Positions 34,901 through 42,713 of a stretch of DNA of 64,000 nt are shown piece by piece (positions within the stretch are counted from its first letter, which is position 1; each line of letters starts with the position of its first letter). This DNA comes from Brevibacillus_H ginsengisoli (GTDB lineage: Bacteria > Bacillota > Bacilli > Brevibacillales > Brevibacillaceae), in assembly GCF_050113715.1 (NCBI RefSeq), contig NZ_JBNJQR010000014.1:3880-67879 (forward strand), given 5' to 3'. A program made the translations under genes and the position numbers. The notes below the pieces were generated by a model, which was not told the DNA's origin, made no database searches, and saw nothing but the letters and a program-made list of their open reading frames with translations.

Positions 34901-35615
34901 GAAGTTCTGGTGGAATAACCGGCAGAACATCCATGATCATCCAATCAGGACGGTTGCCAGAGTTACGGAACGCCTCCAACACTTCCAATCGTTTGATCGC
35001 ACGGTTACGGCGTTGTCCTTGAGCCGTTTTGAGCTCTTCTTTCAAAAACTCTACTTCTTTATCCAAATCGATTTCAGCAAGCAAACGCTTAATTGCTTCT
35101 GCCCCCATCATCGCTTGGAAAGAATAGCCGTACTTCTCACGATAGTTGCGGTATTCTTTTTCGGAAAGAAGTTGCTTCTTATCAAGCGGGGTATCTCCTG
35201 CATCCGTTACCACATAGGATGCGAAGTAGATAACTTCTTCCAAGGAACGAGGGGACATGTCAAGAACAAGTCCCATACGGCTTGGAATCCCTTTGAAATA
35301 CCAGATGTGAGACACTGGCGCTGCCAATTCGATATGACCCATACGTTCACGACGAACTTTGGCGCGAGTTACTTCAACTCCGCATCGGTCACAAACTACG
35401 CCTTTGTAACGAACACGTTTGTACTTACCGCAATGACACTCCCAGTCCTTCGTTGGACCGAAGATACGCTCGCAGAACAAACCGTCTTTTTCCGGTTTGA
35501 GTGTACGGTAGTTAATGGTTTCTGGCTTTTTCACTTCACCAAAAGACCAAGAACGAATTTTTTCTGGGGAAGCCAGACCAATCTTCATGTATTCAAAATT
35601 ATTCACGTCTATCAC
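31983..35615 (-). CDS. rpoC: RNA polymerase beta' subunit
   Basis: 1210 aa. Zinc-ribbon [20 protein letters not shown] near the N-terminus, the active-site Mg loop [15 protein letters not shown], bridge-helix/trigger-loop region [20 protein letters not shown] and the second zinc site [16 protein letters not shown] are intact. It forms the catalytic core with RpoB. There is no lineage-specific insertion of the proteobacterial kind. It starts 29 nt after rpoB. Confidence 0.99.
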   Translation of the reverse strand: [1210 protein letters not shown]

Positions 35616-35644
35616 AGGGCGTTACCTCCCTTTGTACCGGAATC

Positions 35645-38600
35645 TTACTCTTCGTCCAAGCCTCCGCCTTCAAGCACGAGATTCAGCTTTTCGCCTGTAC
35701 CTTCGTCCTCGTCGTCGGTTTCGCGCATCTCAATTTCTTTCTCATCCCCAGAGAGGATCTTCACGTCCATACCTAAGCTTTGCAATTCCTTAATCAATAC
35801 CTTGAAGGATTCAGGAACGCCTGGTTCTGGTACGTTCTCACCTTTGACGATCGCTTCGTATGTTTTCACACGACCCACAACGTCATCGGATTTCACTGTG
35901 AGAATCTCTTGAAGTGTATAGGCAGCTCCGTATGCTTCAAGCGCCCAAACCTCCATCTCCCCGAAACGCTGTCCACCGAATTGAGCTTTACCACCCAACG
36001 GCTGCTGCGTAACAAGCGAGTACGGTCCAGTGGAACGAGCATGGATTTTATCGTCAACCAAGTGAGCCAGTTTGAGCATATACACGCAACCAACGGTTAC
36101 ACGGCGGTCAAACGGTTCTCCGGTACGACCATCAAACAAAATGGTTTTTCCATCACGATCAAGTCCTGCTTCATCCAGTGTCTTAAACACATCTTCTTGA
36201 CGAGCTCCGTCAAAAACTGGTGTCGCAACATGAATGCCCAGCATCTTCGCTGCCATACCCAAGTGTGTTTCCAACACCTGACCGATGTTCATACGCGACG
36301 GTACGCCCAACGGGTTCAAGACGATCTCAACAGGGGAGCCATCTGGCAAGAATGGCATATCTTCTTCCGCCATGATACGAGCAACTACCCCTTTGTTACC
36401 ATGACGACCCGCCATTTTATCCCCTACAGAGATTTTGCGTTTTTGTGCAATGTAGACACGAACCAATTGGTTAACACCTGGAGGCAATTCATCGCCGTTT
36501 TCACGTGTAAATACTTTCACGTCTACGATGATACCGGAGCCACCATGCGGTACACGCAAGGAGGTATCACGCACTTCACGAGCTTTTTCACCGAAGATCG
36601 CATGCAAGAGGCGCTCTTCAGCTGTCAGTTCCGTTACACCTTTAGGCGTAACTTTACCAACAAGGATATCTCCATCCTGAATCTCTGCACCGACACGGAT
36701 AATTCCGCGTTCATCCAGGTTCTTCAATGCGTCTTCGCCCACATTCGGGATATCACGCGTGATTTCTTCTGGACCCAGCTTGGTGTCACGAGCTTCAGAT
36801 TCGTACTCTTCAATGTGAATGGAAGTATACACATCGTCTTTTACCAGTTTCTCACTTAGAAGGATCGCATCCTCGTAGTTGTAACCTTCCCACGTCATGA
36901 AGGAAACAATTACGTTACGTCCAAGAGCCAATTCGCCCTTCTCTGTAGATGGTCCATCACCAATGATATCACCTGGTACGATCCAATCGCCTTTTTTCAC
37001 AATTGGACGTTGGTTGATACAAGTTCCTTGGTTGGAACGGATAAACTTGTGCAGCTTGTATTTATCCAAATCTCCGGCTACTTTCTTGCCATCGATTTCT
37101 TTATAACGGCGCACGCGAATTTCACGAGCGGATACATGTTCGACTTGACCAGGCCATTTTGCAACAACGGCAACACCTGAGTCTTGAGCGGCTTTATGTT
37201 CCATTCCCGTTCCTACAAACGGAGCTTGCGGAATCAAGAGTGGTACCGCTTGACGCTGCATGTTGGAACCCATGAGCGCACGGTTAGCGTCATCGTTTTC
37301 GAGGAATGGAATCAATGCTGTCGCAACAGATACGACCTGTTTCGGTGATACGTCCATAAAGTCGACCTTATCGCGTGGAACAAATAAGTTCTCACCTTTA
37401 CGACGGCAGAGAACCATCTCGTTAACGAAATATCCGTTATCATCCAATGGTTGGTTTGCCTGAGCAACGTTGAACACGTCTTCTTCATCAGCAGTCAAGT
37501 AGTCTATATCGAGCAATACTTGGCCTGTTTCTGCATCTACTCGACGACGAGGAGTCTCGATGAAGCCATAGTCGTTAATTCGAGCAAACGAAGACAAGGA
37601 GTTGATCAAACCGATGTTTGGACCCTCCGGCGTCTCGATTGGACACATACGTCCATAGTGAGAGTGGTGAACGTCGCGGACTTCGAAACCAGCGCGCTCA
37701 CGAGTCAAACCACCAGGACCCAGTGCGGAGAGACGGCGCTTATGCGTAAGCTCAGCCAACGGATTGGTTTGATCCATGAACTGAGACAACTGAGAGCTTC
37801 CAAAGAACTCTTTGATTGCCGCAATAACAGGACGAATGTTAATTAATGCTTGCGGTGTGATTTGATTTTGGTCTTGAATGGACATACGTTCACGAACAAC
37901 ACGCTCCATACGAGACAAACCGATACGGAATTGGTTTTGCAACAATTCCCCTACAGAACGCAAACGACGGTTACCCAAGTGGTCGATATCGTCTGTTGTT
38001 CCTACACCATGCAGCAAGTCAACGAAATAGTTAATGGACGCTACGATATCAGCAGGTGTGATATGTTTTACGTTTTTATCGATTTGTCCATTACCGATAA
38101 CCTTGATAATCTTGCCTTCCTCAATTGGAGAGAAGATGTTAATGGATTGTAGGTGGATTGCTTCCTCTTCAAGAACGCCGCCATGTGTACGAACGTCAAC
38201 GAAGCCAACACTTTCTTCTAACGCTGGCAAGATACGGTCCAGTAAGCGGCGATCAATGATTTGACCTGCTTCTGCGATAATTTCACCTGTACGAGTATCC
38301 ACCAGGGTTTCAGCTAGGCGTTGGTTATACAATCTATTTTTAATATGAAGTTTCTTGTTCATTTTGTAACGACCAACAGACGCCAGATCGTAGCGTTTTG
38401 GATCGAAGAAACGAGAAACCAATAGGCTCTTCGCATTATCGATTGTTGGCGGTTCACCTGGACGAAGACGCTCATAAATCTCGATCAACGCTTTCTCCGT
38501 AGAGTCCGTGTTGTCTTTTTCAAGAGAGTTCTTTACGTATTCATCTTCACCCAACAGGTTAAGGATATCTACATCCGAACCAAATCCAAGCGCACGCAGA

Positions 38601-39184
38601 AGTACCGTTACCGGAATCTTACGGGTACGGTCAATTCGAACATAGATAATATCTTTGGCGTCCGTTTCGAGCTCCAACCATGCACCACGATTCGGGATGA
38701 CTGTTGCTGTAAACGTCTGCTTGCCGTTCTTATCTACTTTCGTGTTATAGTAAACACTAGGGGAACGAACAAGCTGACTTACAATGACACGCTCTGCCCC
38801 GTTGATAATGAAGGTACCTGTCTCAGTCATCAGTGGGAAATCTCCCATGAATACCTCTTGTTCCTTCACTTCGCCAGTCTCTTTGTTGAAAAGACGCACT
38901 TTTACGCGCAGAGGAGCCGCGTAAGTAACATCGCGCTCTTTGGATTCGTCTACGTCGTACTTGGGCTCACCCAAACTATAATCAATGAACTCCAACACAA
39001 GATTTCCAGTAAAGTCTTGAATCGGCGAAATATCTTGGAACATCTCGCGAAGACCTTCGTCTAAAAACCATTGGTAGGATTTTTGCTGAATCTCAATCAA
39101 ATTTGGTAGACCCAGCACTTCGTTAATACGAGAATACGTACGACGCTGGCGGTGTCGGCCGCTTTGAATCAGTTTTCCTGCCAA
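35645..39184 (-). CDS. rpoB: RNA polymerase beta subunit
   Basis: 1179 aa from TTG 39184 (L-AGKLIQSGRHRQRRTYSR). GAGGGGTGA lies 5 nt upstream; an in-frame GTG at 39193 is inside that site. B. subtilis rpoB also begins with TTG. Rifampicin region SSQLSQFMDQTNPLAELTHK then RRLSALGPGG is wild type. C-terminal GEMEVWALEAYGAAYTLQEI is the flap/clamp contact. The acidic tail EMRETDDEDEGTGEK is shorter than in B. subtilis. Confidence 0.99.
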   Translation of the reverse strand: MAGKLIQSGRHRQRRTYSRINEVLGLPNLIEIQQKSYQWFLDEGLREMFQDISPIQDFTGNLVLEFIDYSLGEPKYDVDESKERDVTYAAPLRVKVRLFNKETGEVKEQEVFMGDFPLMTETGTFIINGAERVIVSQLVRSPSVYYNTKVDKNGKQTFTATVIPNRGAWLELETDAKDIIYVRIDRTRKIPVTVLLRALGFGSDVDILNLLGEDEYVKNSLEKDNTDSTEKALIEIYERLRPGEPPTIDNAKSLLVSRFFDPKRYDLASVGRYKMNKKLHIKNRLYNQRLAETLVDTRTGEIIAEAGQIIDRRLLDRILPALEESVGFVDVRTHGGVLEEEAIHLQSINIFSPIEEGKIIKVIGNGQIDKNVKHITPADIVASINYFVDLLHGVGTTDDIDHLGNRRLRSVGELLQNQFRIGLSRMERVVRERMSIQDQNQITPQALINIRPVIAAIKEFFGSSQLSQFMDQTNPLAELTHKRRLSALGPGGLTRERAGFEVRDVHHSHYGRMCPIETPEGPNIGLINSLSSFARINDYGFIETPRRRVDAETGQVLLDIDYLTADEEDVFNVAQANQPLDDNGYFVNEMVLCRRKGENLFVPRDKVDFMDVSPKQVVSVATALIPFLENDDANRALMGSNMQRQAVPLLIPQAPFVGTGMEHKAAQDSGVAVVAKWPGQVEHVSAREIRVRRYKEIDGKKVAGDLDKYKLHKFIRSNQGTCINQRPIVKKGDWIVPGDIIGDGPSTEKGELALGRNVIVSFMTWEGYNYEDAILLSEKLVKDDVYTSIHIEEYESEARDTKLGPEEITRDIPNVGEDALKNLDERGIIRVGAEIQDGDILVGKVTPKGVTELTAEERLLHAIFGEKAREVRDTSLRVPHGGSGIIVDVKVFTRENGDELPPGVNQLVRVYIAQKRKISVGDKMAGRHGNKGVVARIMAEEDMPFLPDGSPVEIVLNPLGVPSRMNIGQVLETHLGMAAKMLGIHVATPVFDGARQEDVFKTLDEAGLDRDGKTILFDGRTGEPFDRRVTVGCVYMLKLAHLVDDKIHARSTGPYSLVTQQPLGGKAQFGGQRFGEMEVWALEAYGAAYTLQEILTVKSDDVVGRVKTYEAIVKGENVPEPGVPESFKVLIKELQSLGMDVKILSGDEKEIEMRETDDEDEGTGEKLNLVLEGGGLDEE

Positions 39185-39233
39185 CTCATTCACCCCTCAT
39201 GTTTGTGTTACTACACACTTCGTTTTTCACACA

Positions 39234-39268
39234 AAAATAAAAATGGGTTAGTGGTAACCTCATTTTTA
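39234..39268 (-). other. Terminator-like hairpin in the rpoB leader
   Basis: AAAAATGAGGTTA-CCAC-TAACCCATTTTT on the minus strand (12-13 bp with one mismatch), followed by ATTTTTGTG. It lies between the rpoB promoter and gene, about 50 nt before the start, so it could act as an attenuator. Confidence 0.55.
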
Positions 39269-39403
39269 AGCAATAAATCTCTATTCTAAAAGAATTCCCA
39301 TATTCTTACACCTGCATTCCTCCCTTACTTAAAAAAGAAAAAAACAGGTTGACAAATTAGGAATTTCTTAAATTAGACAATGAACCCATATTGACATTTT
39401 ATA

Positions 39404-39432
39404 ATGCTATCACAAGCGAAAATTAACGTCAA
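39404..39432 (-). promoter_or_regulatory. Candidate SigA promoter of rpoBC
   Basis: TTGACG (39427-39432), a 17-nt spacer and TAGCAT (39404-39409) with TGA before it. The -35 box lies at the end of the methyltransferase gene's flank, leaving a leader of about 215 nt. Confidence 0.5.
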
Positions 39433-39440
39433 GAGAGATT

Positions 39441-40043
39441 TTATATTATTTTCTTTGCGCGGAAAATGAAGTATCCTTTACTACGTTCTACCTCTTCCAC
39501 TTCCTGATAGACCTCTTGCAGCTTTTTCAGTGCAGAAGGCGCACCTTGCTTCTTCTGAATAACCACCCACATCTCGCCGCCGTCCTCCAACAAATCATAT
39601 CCTTCATTAAAAATCCGATGGACAATTTCTTTCCCCGCACGAATCGGTGGATTGGTGAGTATACAATCAAACTTTCTGCTTTTCACAGCTTCATATACAT
39701 CACTAACGAGAAGTTCCACATTTCGGATGTGATTAAGCTCTGCATTTTCTCGCGCAAGAGCAACAGCCCGTTCATTGACATCAATCATCGTTACTTTTCC
39801 TTGAGAGGCTAGTTTCGCGGCAGTCAGACCCATCGGCCCGTACCCGCAGCCAACATCAAGAATCTTGGCATGTTCTTGAAATTGCATCGTTTCGATTAAA
39901 AGCACACTTCCAAAGTCTATGCGCTCGCGAGAAAATACACCCGAATCCGTTTGAAACTGAAGCGTAAACCCGCGCAGGTCAAAAGTAAATCGTTGAATGT
40001 CATGGGGAGTATCCGGACGGTTGGTGTAGTAGTGATTCGTCAA
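39441..40043 (-). CDS. Class I SAM-dependent methyltransferase, RsmC-like (YbxB type)
   Basis: 200 aa from TTG 40043 (L-TNHYYTNRPDTPHDIQRF), with AAAGGTG 8 nt upstream; a further upstream TTG lacks a site. SAM motif I is AKILDVGCGYGPMGLTAA, motif II MIDVNERAVALARENAE, and the catalytic NPPIRAGK is the RsmC/RlmG type of N2-guanine rRNA methyltransferases. The exact rRNA target is not known from sequence. Position between rplL and rpoB is conserved in Bacilli. Confidence 0.9.
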   Translation of the reverse strand: MTNHYYTNRPDTPHDIQRFTFDLRGFTLQFQTDSGVFSRERIDFGSVLLIETMQFQEHAKILDVGCGYGPMGLTAAKLASQGKVTMIDVNERAVALARENAELNHIRNVELLVSDVYEAVKSRKFDCILTNPPIRAGKEIVHRIFNEGYDLLEDGGEMWVVIQKKQGAPSALKKLQEVYQEVEEVERSKGYFIFRAKKII

Positions 40044-40081
40044 TGCTTGCACACCTTTCAAACAGGAGTTAGATAGAGGAT

Positions 40082-40112
40082 AGAAAGAAACCCCCTGTCA
40101 TGCGACAAGGGG
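40082..40112 (-). terminator. Terminator after rplL
   Basis: Minus-strand CCCCTTGTC-GCAT-GACAGGGG followed by GTTTCTTTC. It separates rplJL from the methyltransferase and rpoBC, with likely readthrough because no strong promoter precedes the methyltransferase. Confidence 0.75.
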
Positions 40113-40135
40113 ATTTCTTCATATGAAGAAGGTAA

Positions 40136-40498
40136 TTACTTAACTTCAACTTGTGCGCCAGCTTCTTCAAGCTTAGCTTTAAGCGCTTCTGCTTCATCTT
40201 TAGAAACGCCTTCTTTAAGAGTTTTTGGAGCGTTGTCAACGAGGTCTTTTGCTTCTTTCAAGCCGAGGCCAGTAAGTTCGCGAACCACTTTGATAACGTT
40301 GATTTTGGAAGCTCCACCGCTAACGAGGTTAACAGTGAATTCAGTTTGCTCAGCAGCAGCTTCACCAGCACCACCAGCAACTACAGCTACAGGAGCAGCA
40401 GCAGTAACACCGAATTCTTCTTCAATTGCTTTAACAAGATCGTTCAATTCAAGAACGGACATACCTTTAATGGCTTCTAAGATTTGCTCTTTGCTCAT
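40136..40498 (-). CDS. rplL: 50S ribosomal protein L7/L12
   Basis: 120 aa. The N-terminal dimerisation part MSKEQILEAIKGMSVLELND, an Ala/Val/Gly-rich hinge (AAAPVAVVAGGAGEAAAE) and the C-terminal domain with KINVIKVVRELTGLGLKEAK, which recruits GTPase factors to the stalk. It follows rplJ by 29 nt. Four or six copies per ribosome are typical. Confidence 0.99.
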   Translation of the reverse strand: MSKEQILEAIKGMSVLELNDLVKAIEEEFGVTAAAPVAVVAGGAGEAAAEQTEFTVNLVSGGASKINVIKVVRELTGLGLKEAKDLVDNAPKTLKEGVSKDEAEALKAKLEEAGAQVEVK

Positions 40499-40527
40499 TT
40501 TGTAATCCTCCTATTCGTTTATACAGA

Positions 40528-41043
40528 TTAGGCGCCTTGGCCTTCTTTTTGTTCTGCCACAGCTTTAACAGCAAGGGCGAAGTTGCGAGCTGGTGCTTGA
40601 AGTACGCTGAGAAGCATGGACAACAAGCCTTCGCGGGATGGTAGGGAAGCAAGTGTTTGAATTTCTTCAGCACTTACTACTTTACCTTCGATTACGCCAC
40701 CTTTGATTTCGAGCTTGTCATTCTTCTTAGCGAAGTTAGCCAAAATCTTAGCAGGCGCGATCAAATCGTCTTTACTTGTTGCGATTGCGTTTGGTCCAAG
40801 AAGATATTGGTCTAATTCAGACAATCCCTCTTGTGCAGTAGCCAGACGAGCCAAAGAGTTTTTGTAAACTTTGAACTCAACACCAGCTTCACGCAATTGT
40901 TTACGAAGTTCAGTAACTTGCGCAACAGTCAAACCACGGTAATCAGCAACTACTGTTGTTTGGCTTTCACGCAATTTAGTCGCGATGTTGCTAACCACTT
41001 GAACTTTTTCTTCACGAATTACGGTTGGACGAATTTCTGCCAT
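40528..41043 (-). CDS. rplJ: 50S ribosomal protein L10
   Basis: 171 aa. REEKVQVVSNIATKLRESQT, TVVADYRGLTVAQVTELRKQ and the middle FKVYKNSLARLATAQ are the L10 N-terminal domain; the C-terminal helix (LSVLQAPARNFALAVKAVAE) carries L12 dimers. Expression is expected to be set by the L10 leader upstream, where L10-L12 would bind. Confidence 0.99.
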   Translation of the reverse strand: MAEIRPTVIREEKVQVVSNIATKLRESQTTVVADYRGLTVAQVTELRKQLREAGVEFKVYKNSLARLATAQEGLSELDQYLLGPNAIATSKDDLIAPAKILANFAKKNDKLEIKGGVIEGKVVSAEEIQTLASLPSREGLLSMLLSVLQAPARNFALAVKAVAEQKEGQGA

Positions 41044-41120
41044 TGTTACACCTCCCGTGCTTAAATCCTTAGACCATTATTCAAGTTCGTGTTCACTCAC
41101 CCGAACAGTGCTCCAAGCCT

Positions 41121-41160
41121 GAAAAATAGAGAATGCCCTCGCAGACAAACGAGGGCATTC
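41121..41160 (-). terminator. Attenuator hairpin of the L10 leader
   Basis: Minus-strand ATGCCCTCG-TTTGTCTG-CGAGGGCAT extended by GA/TC, followed by CTCTATTTTTC. It sits between the L10 leader fold and rplJ and can stop transcription when excess L10-L12 favours it. Confidence 0.8.
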
Positions 41161-41283
41161 ATATCCGATTCAGAACACAGGGTTCCTATCATCTAATCAT
41201 AGGCCTCGGAGGGATTTTAAGCAGGTCTTGTACAAGACGCTGCACCTTCTGTCTACGGCAAAGCATTGTTTATTTAATCAACG
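41161..41283 (-). ncRNA. L10 ribosomal-protein leader (r-leader)
   Basis: The minus strand contains the known L10-leader elements: CCGTAGACAGAAGGTGC, then CTTAAAATCCCTCCGAGGCC and a paired arm CCTATGATTAGATGATAGG, ending before the attenuator. In Firmicutes this RNA binds L10(L12)4. The assignment rests on these conserved strings and on position between the promoter and rplJ. Confidence 0.8.
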
Positions 41284-41289
41284 TGTTCT

Positions 41290-41318
41290 ATCATATCAAC
41301 TTCCCAAGGGGAAATCAA
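41290..41318 (-). promoter_or_regulatory. SigA-type promoter of rplJ-rplL
   Basis: TTGATT (41313-41318), a 17-nt spacer and TATGAT (41290-41295) preceded by TTGA (extended -10). The -35 region lies just behind the rplA stop codon. Confidence 0.7.
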
Positions 41319-41324
41319 GTGTTA

Positions 41325-42008
41325 TTATTTTACAGCTACACGAACACCAGGGCCCATAGTAGAGCTGATAGATACATTTTTCATGTAAACACCTTTAGCT
41401 GCTGCTGGTTTCGCACGGTTAAGAGCGTCAGTCAATGCAGCAAGGTTTTCTGCCAATTTTTCAGTATCAAAAGATACTTTACCAATTGGAGCGTGGATGT
41501 TACCAGCTTTGTCAACACGGTACTCGATTTTACCAGCTTTGATTTCATTCACAGCTTTGGTTACGTCGAAAGTAACTGTACCTGTTTTAGGGTTTGGCAT
41601 GAGGCCTTTAGGACCGAGTACACGACCCAATTTACCTACTTCACCCATCATATCCGGAGTAGCTACGATTACGTCAAACTCGAACCAGCCACCTTGGATT
41701 TTTGCGATCATATCGGATTCGCCTACGAAATCAGCGCCAGCAGCTTCTGCTTCTTTTGCTTTTTCCCCTTTAGCGAATACAAGTACGCGTTGTACTTTAC
41801 CAGTTCCGTTAGGCAGTACTACTGCACCGCGGATTTGTTGGTCAGCACGTTTAGGGTCTACACCCAAACGGAATGCTGCTTCAACAGTTTCGTCGAATTT
41901 AGCTTTCGCAGATTGTTTAACGAGCTCAAGACCCTCTTGAACTTCATAAACTTTTGTCTTATCGACAAGCTTTTGAGCTTCTTGATATTTTTTACCGTGT
42001 TTCGGCAT
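41325..42008 (-). CDS. rplA: 50S ribosomal protein L1
   Basis: 227 aa. MPKHGKKYQEAQKLVDKTKV, VVLPNGTGKVQRVLVFAKGE, and GLMPNPKTGTVTFDV are L1 hallmarks. L1 is the mobile stalk that releases E-site tRNA, and in many bacteria a translational repressor of its own operon. It follows rplK by 99 nt, which hold a 9-bp hairpin. Confidence 0.99.
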   Translation of the reverse strand: MPKHGKKYQEAQKLVDKTKVYEVQEGLELVKQSAKAKFDETVEAAFRLGVDPKRADQQIRGAVVLPNGTGKVQRVLVFAKGEKAKEAEAAGADFVGESDMIAKIQGGWFEFDVIVATPDMMGEVGKLGRVLGPKGLMPNPKTGTVTFDVTKAVNEIKAGKIEYRVDKAGNIHAPIGKVSFDTEKLAENLAALTDALNRAKPAAAKGVYMKNVSISSTMGPGVRVAVK

Positions 42009-42058
42009 GATTCAATCTCCCTTCAATGTGGTCGTAGCGGTTTAATCCTCCCACAGTA

Positions 42059-42082
42059 CAGGGATACCATAGCGTATCCCTG
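42059..42082 (-). other. Hairpin in the rplK-rplA gap
   Basis: CAGGGATAC-GCTATG-GTATCCCTG, a perfect 9-bp stem 25 nt after the rplK stop and about 50 nt before rplA. No T-tract follows. It could be an L1 binding site or processing stem; neither is shown. Confidence 0.55.
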
Positions 42083-42107
42083 CAACGGAACAACAAGCGA
42101 CAGACAA

Positions 42108-42533
42108 TTAGTCTTCGATCACGATACCCATGGAACGAGCAGTACCTTCAACCATGCGCATAGCTGCTTCAACATCAGCTGCGTTCAGGTCAGGACGTTT
42201 CAATTCCGCGATTTCGCGAACTTTATCACGCTTCAAAGTAGCAACTTTAGTCTTGTTCGGTACACCAGAACCAGACTCAATACCAGCAGCCTTTTTCAAG
42301 AGAATTGCTGCAGGTGGAGTTTTCGTGATGAAAGTGAAGGAACGATCTTCAAATACAGTAATTTCTACTGGAATGATCATACCAGCTTCGCTTTCAGTAC
42401 GAGCATTAAACTCTTTGCAGAAGCCCATGATATTAACACCAGCTTGACCGAGAGCCGGACCTACTGGAGGTGCAGGGTTCGCTTTACCTGCTGGGATTTG
42501 TAGTTTAATTACGCGGATAACCTTCTTAGCCAC
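42108..42533 (-). CDS. rplK: 50S ribosomal protein L11
   Basis: 141 aa from GTG 42533 (V-AKKVIRVIKLQIPAGKAN) with AAGGAGGTG 6 nt upstream; the frame open to a TTG at 42551 runs through that site. AGKANPAPPVGPALGQAGVN is the thiostrepton/RelA-contact segment and MRMVEGTARSMGIVIED the C-terminus. L11 is needed for the stringent response. It has its own promoter at 42677-42705. Confidence 0.98.
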   Translation of the reverse strand: MAKKVIRVIKLQIPAGKANPAPPVGPALGQAGVNIMGFCKEFNARTESEAGMIIPVEITVFEDRSFTFITKTPPAAILLKKAAGIESGSGVPNKTKVATLKRDKVREIAELKRPDLNAADVEAAMRMVEGTARSMGIVIED

Positions 42534-42566
42534 GTAAGACACCTCCTTCAACGAATGTGGTTATGC

Positions 42567-42580
42567 GGGGGATTACCCCC
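42567..42580 (-). other. GGGGG-TAAT-CCCCC hairpin before rplK
   Basis: A perfect 5-bp GC stem with a TAAT loop, 34 nt before the rplK start, in a leader of about 140 nt that has further short pairings (AGGTCTTTTACATAAGACTT). It may belong to an L11/L1-type leader. Confidence 0.4.
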
Positions 42581-42676
42581 TCCCACTTTCCAGAAAGTCT
42601 TATGTAAAAGACCTCTATTAAACAGTGAGAGTACGGGAACCGCAATGTATTACTGCAGATTCCAGAACCAAATTGA

Positions 42677-42705
42677 AATGTATCACATCAAATGATATTT
42701 TTCAA
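42677..42705 (-). promoter_or_regulatory. SigA-type promoter of rplK-rplA
   Basis: TTGAAA (42700-42705), a 17-nt spacer and TACATT (42677-42682) with TGA before it. The -35 box sits just after the nusG stop (42714). Confidence 0.65.
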
Positions 42706-42713
42706 GATGATTC

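Noticed and set aside
34644..36859. Long plus-strand frames antisense to rpoC and rpoB
   Set aside because: No plausible start sites and complete overlap with essential conserved genes.
39391..39406. TTGACATTTTATAAT on the plus strand, looking like a promoter
   Set aside because: The two boxes are only three nt apart, which is not functional spacing, and no plus-strand gene follows.
41133..42503. A 456-codon plus-strand frame spanning the L10 leader, rplA and rplK
   Set aside because: It runs antisense to two ribosomal genes and the L10 leader; the product is low-complexity Phe/Ser/Cys-rich.
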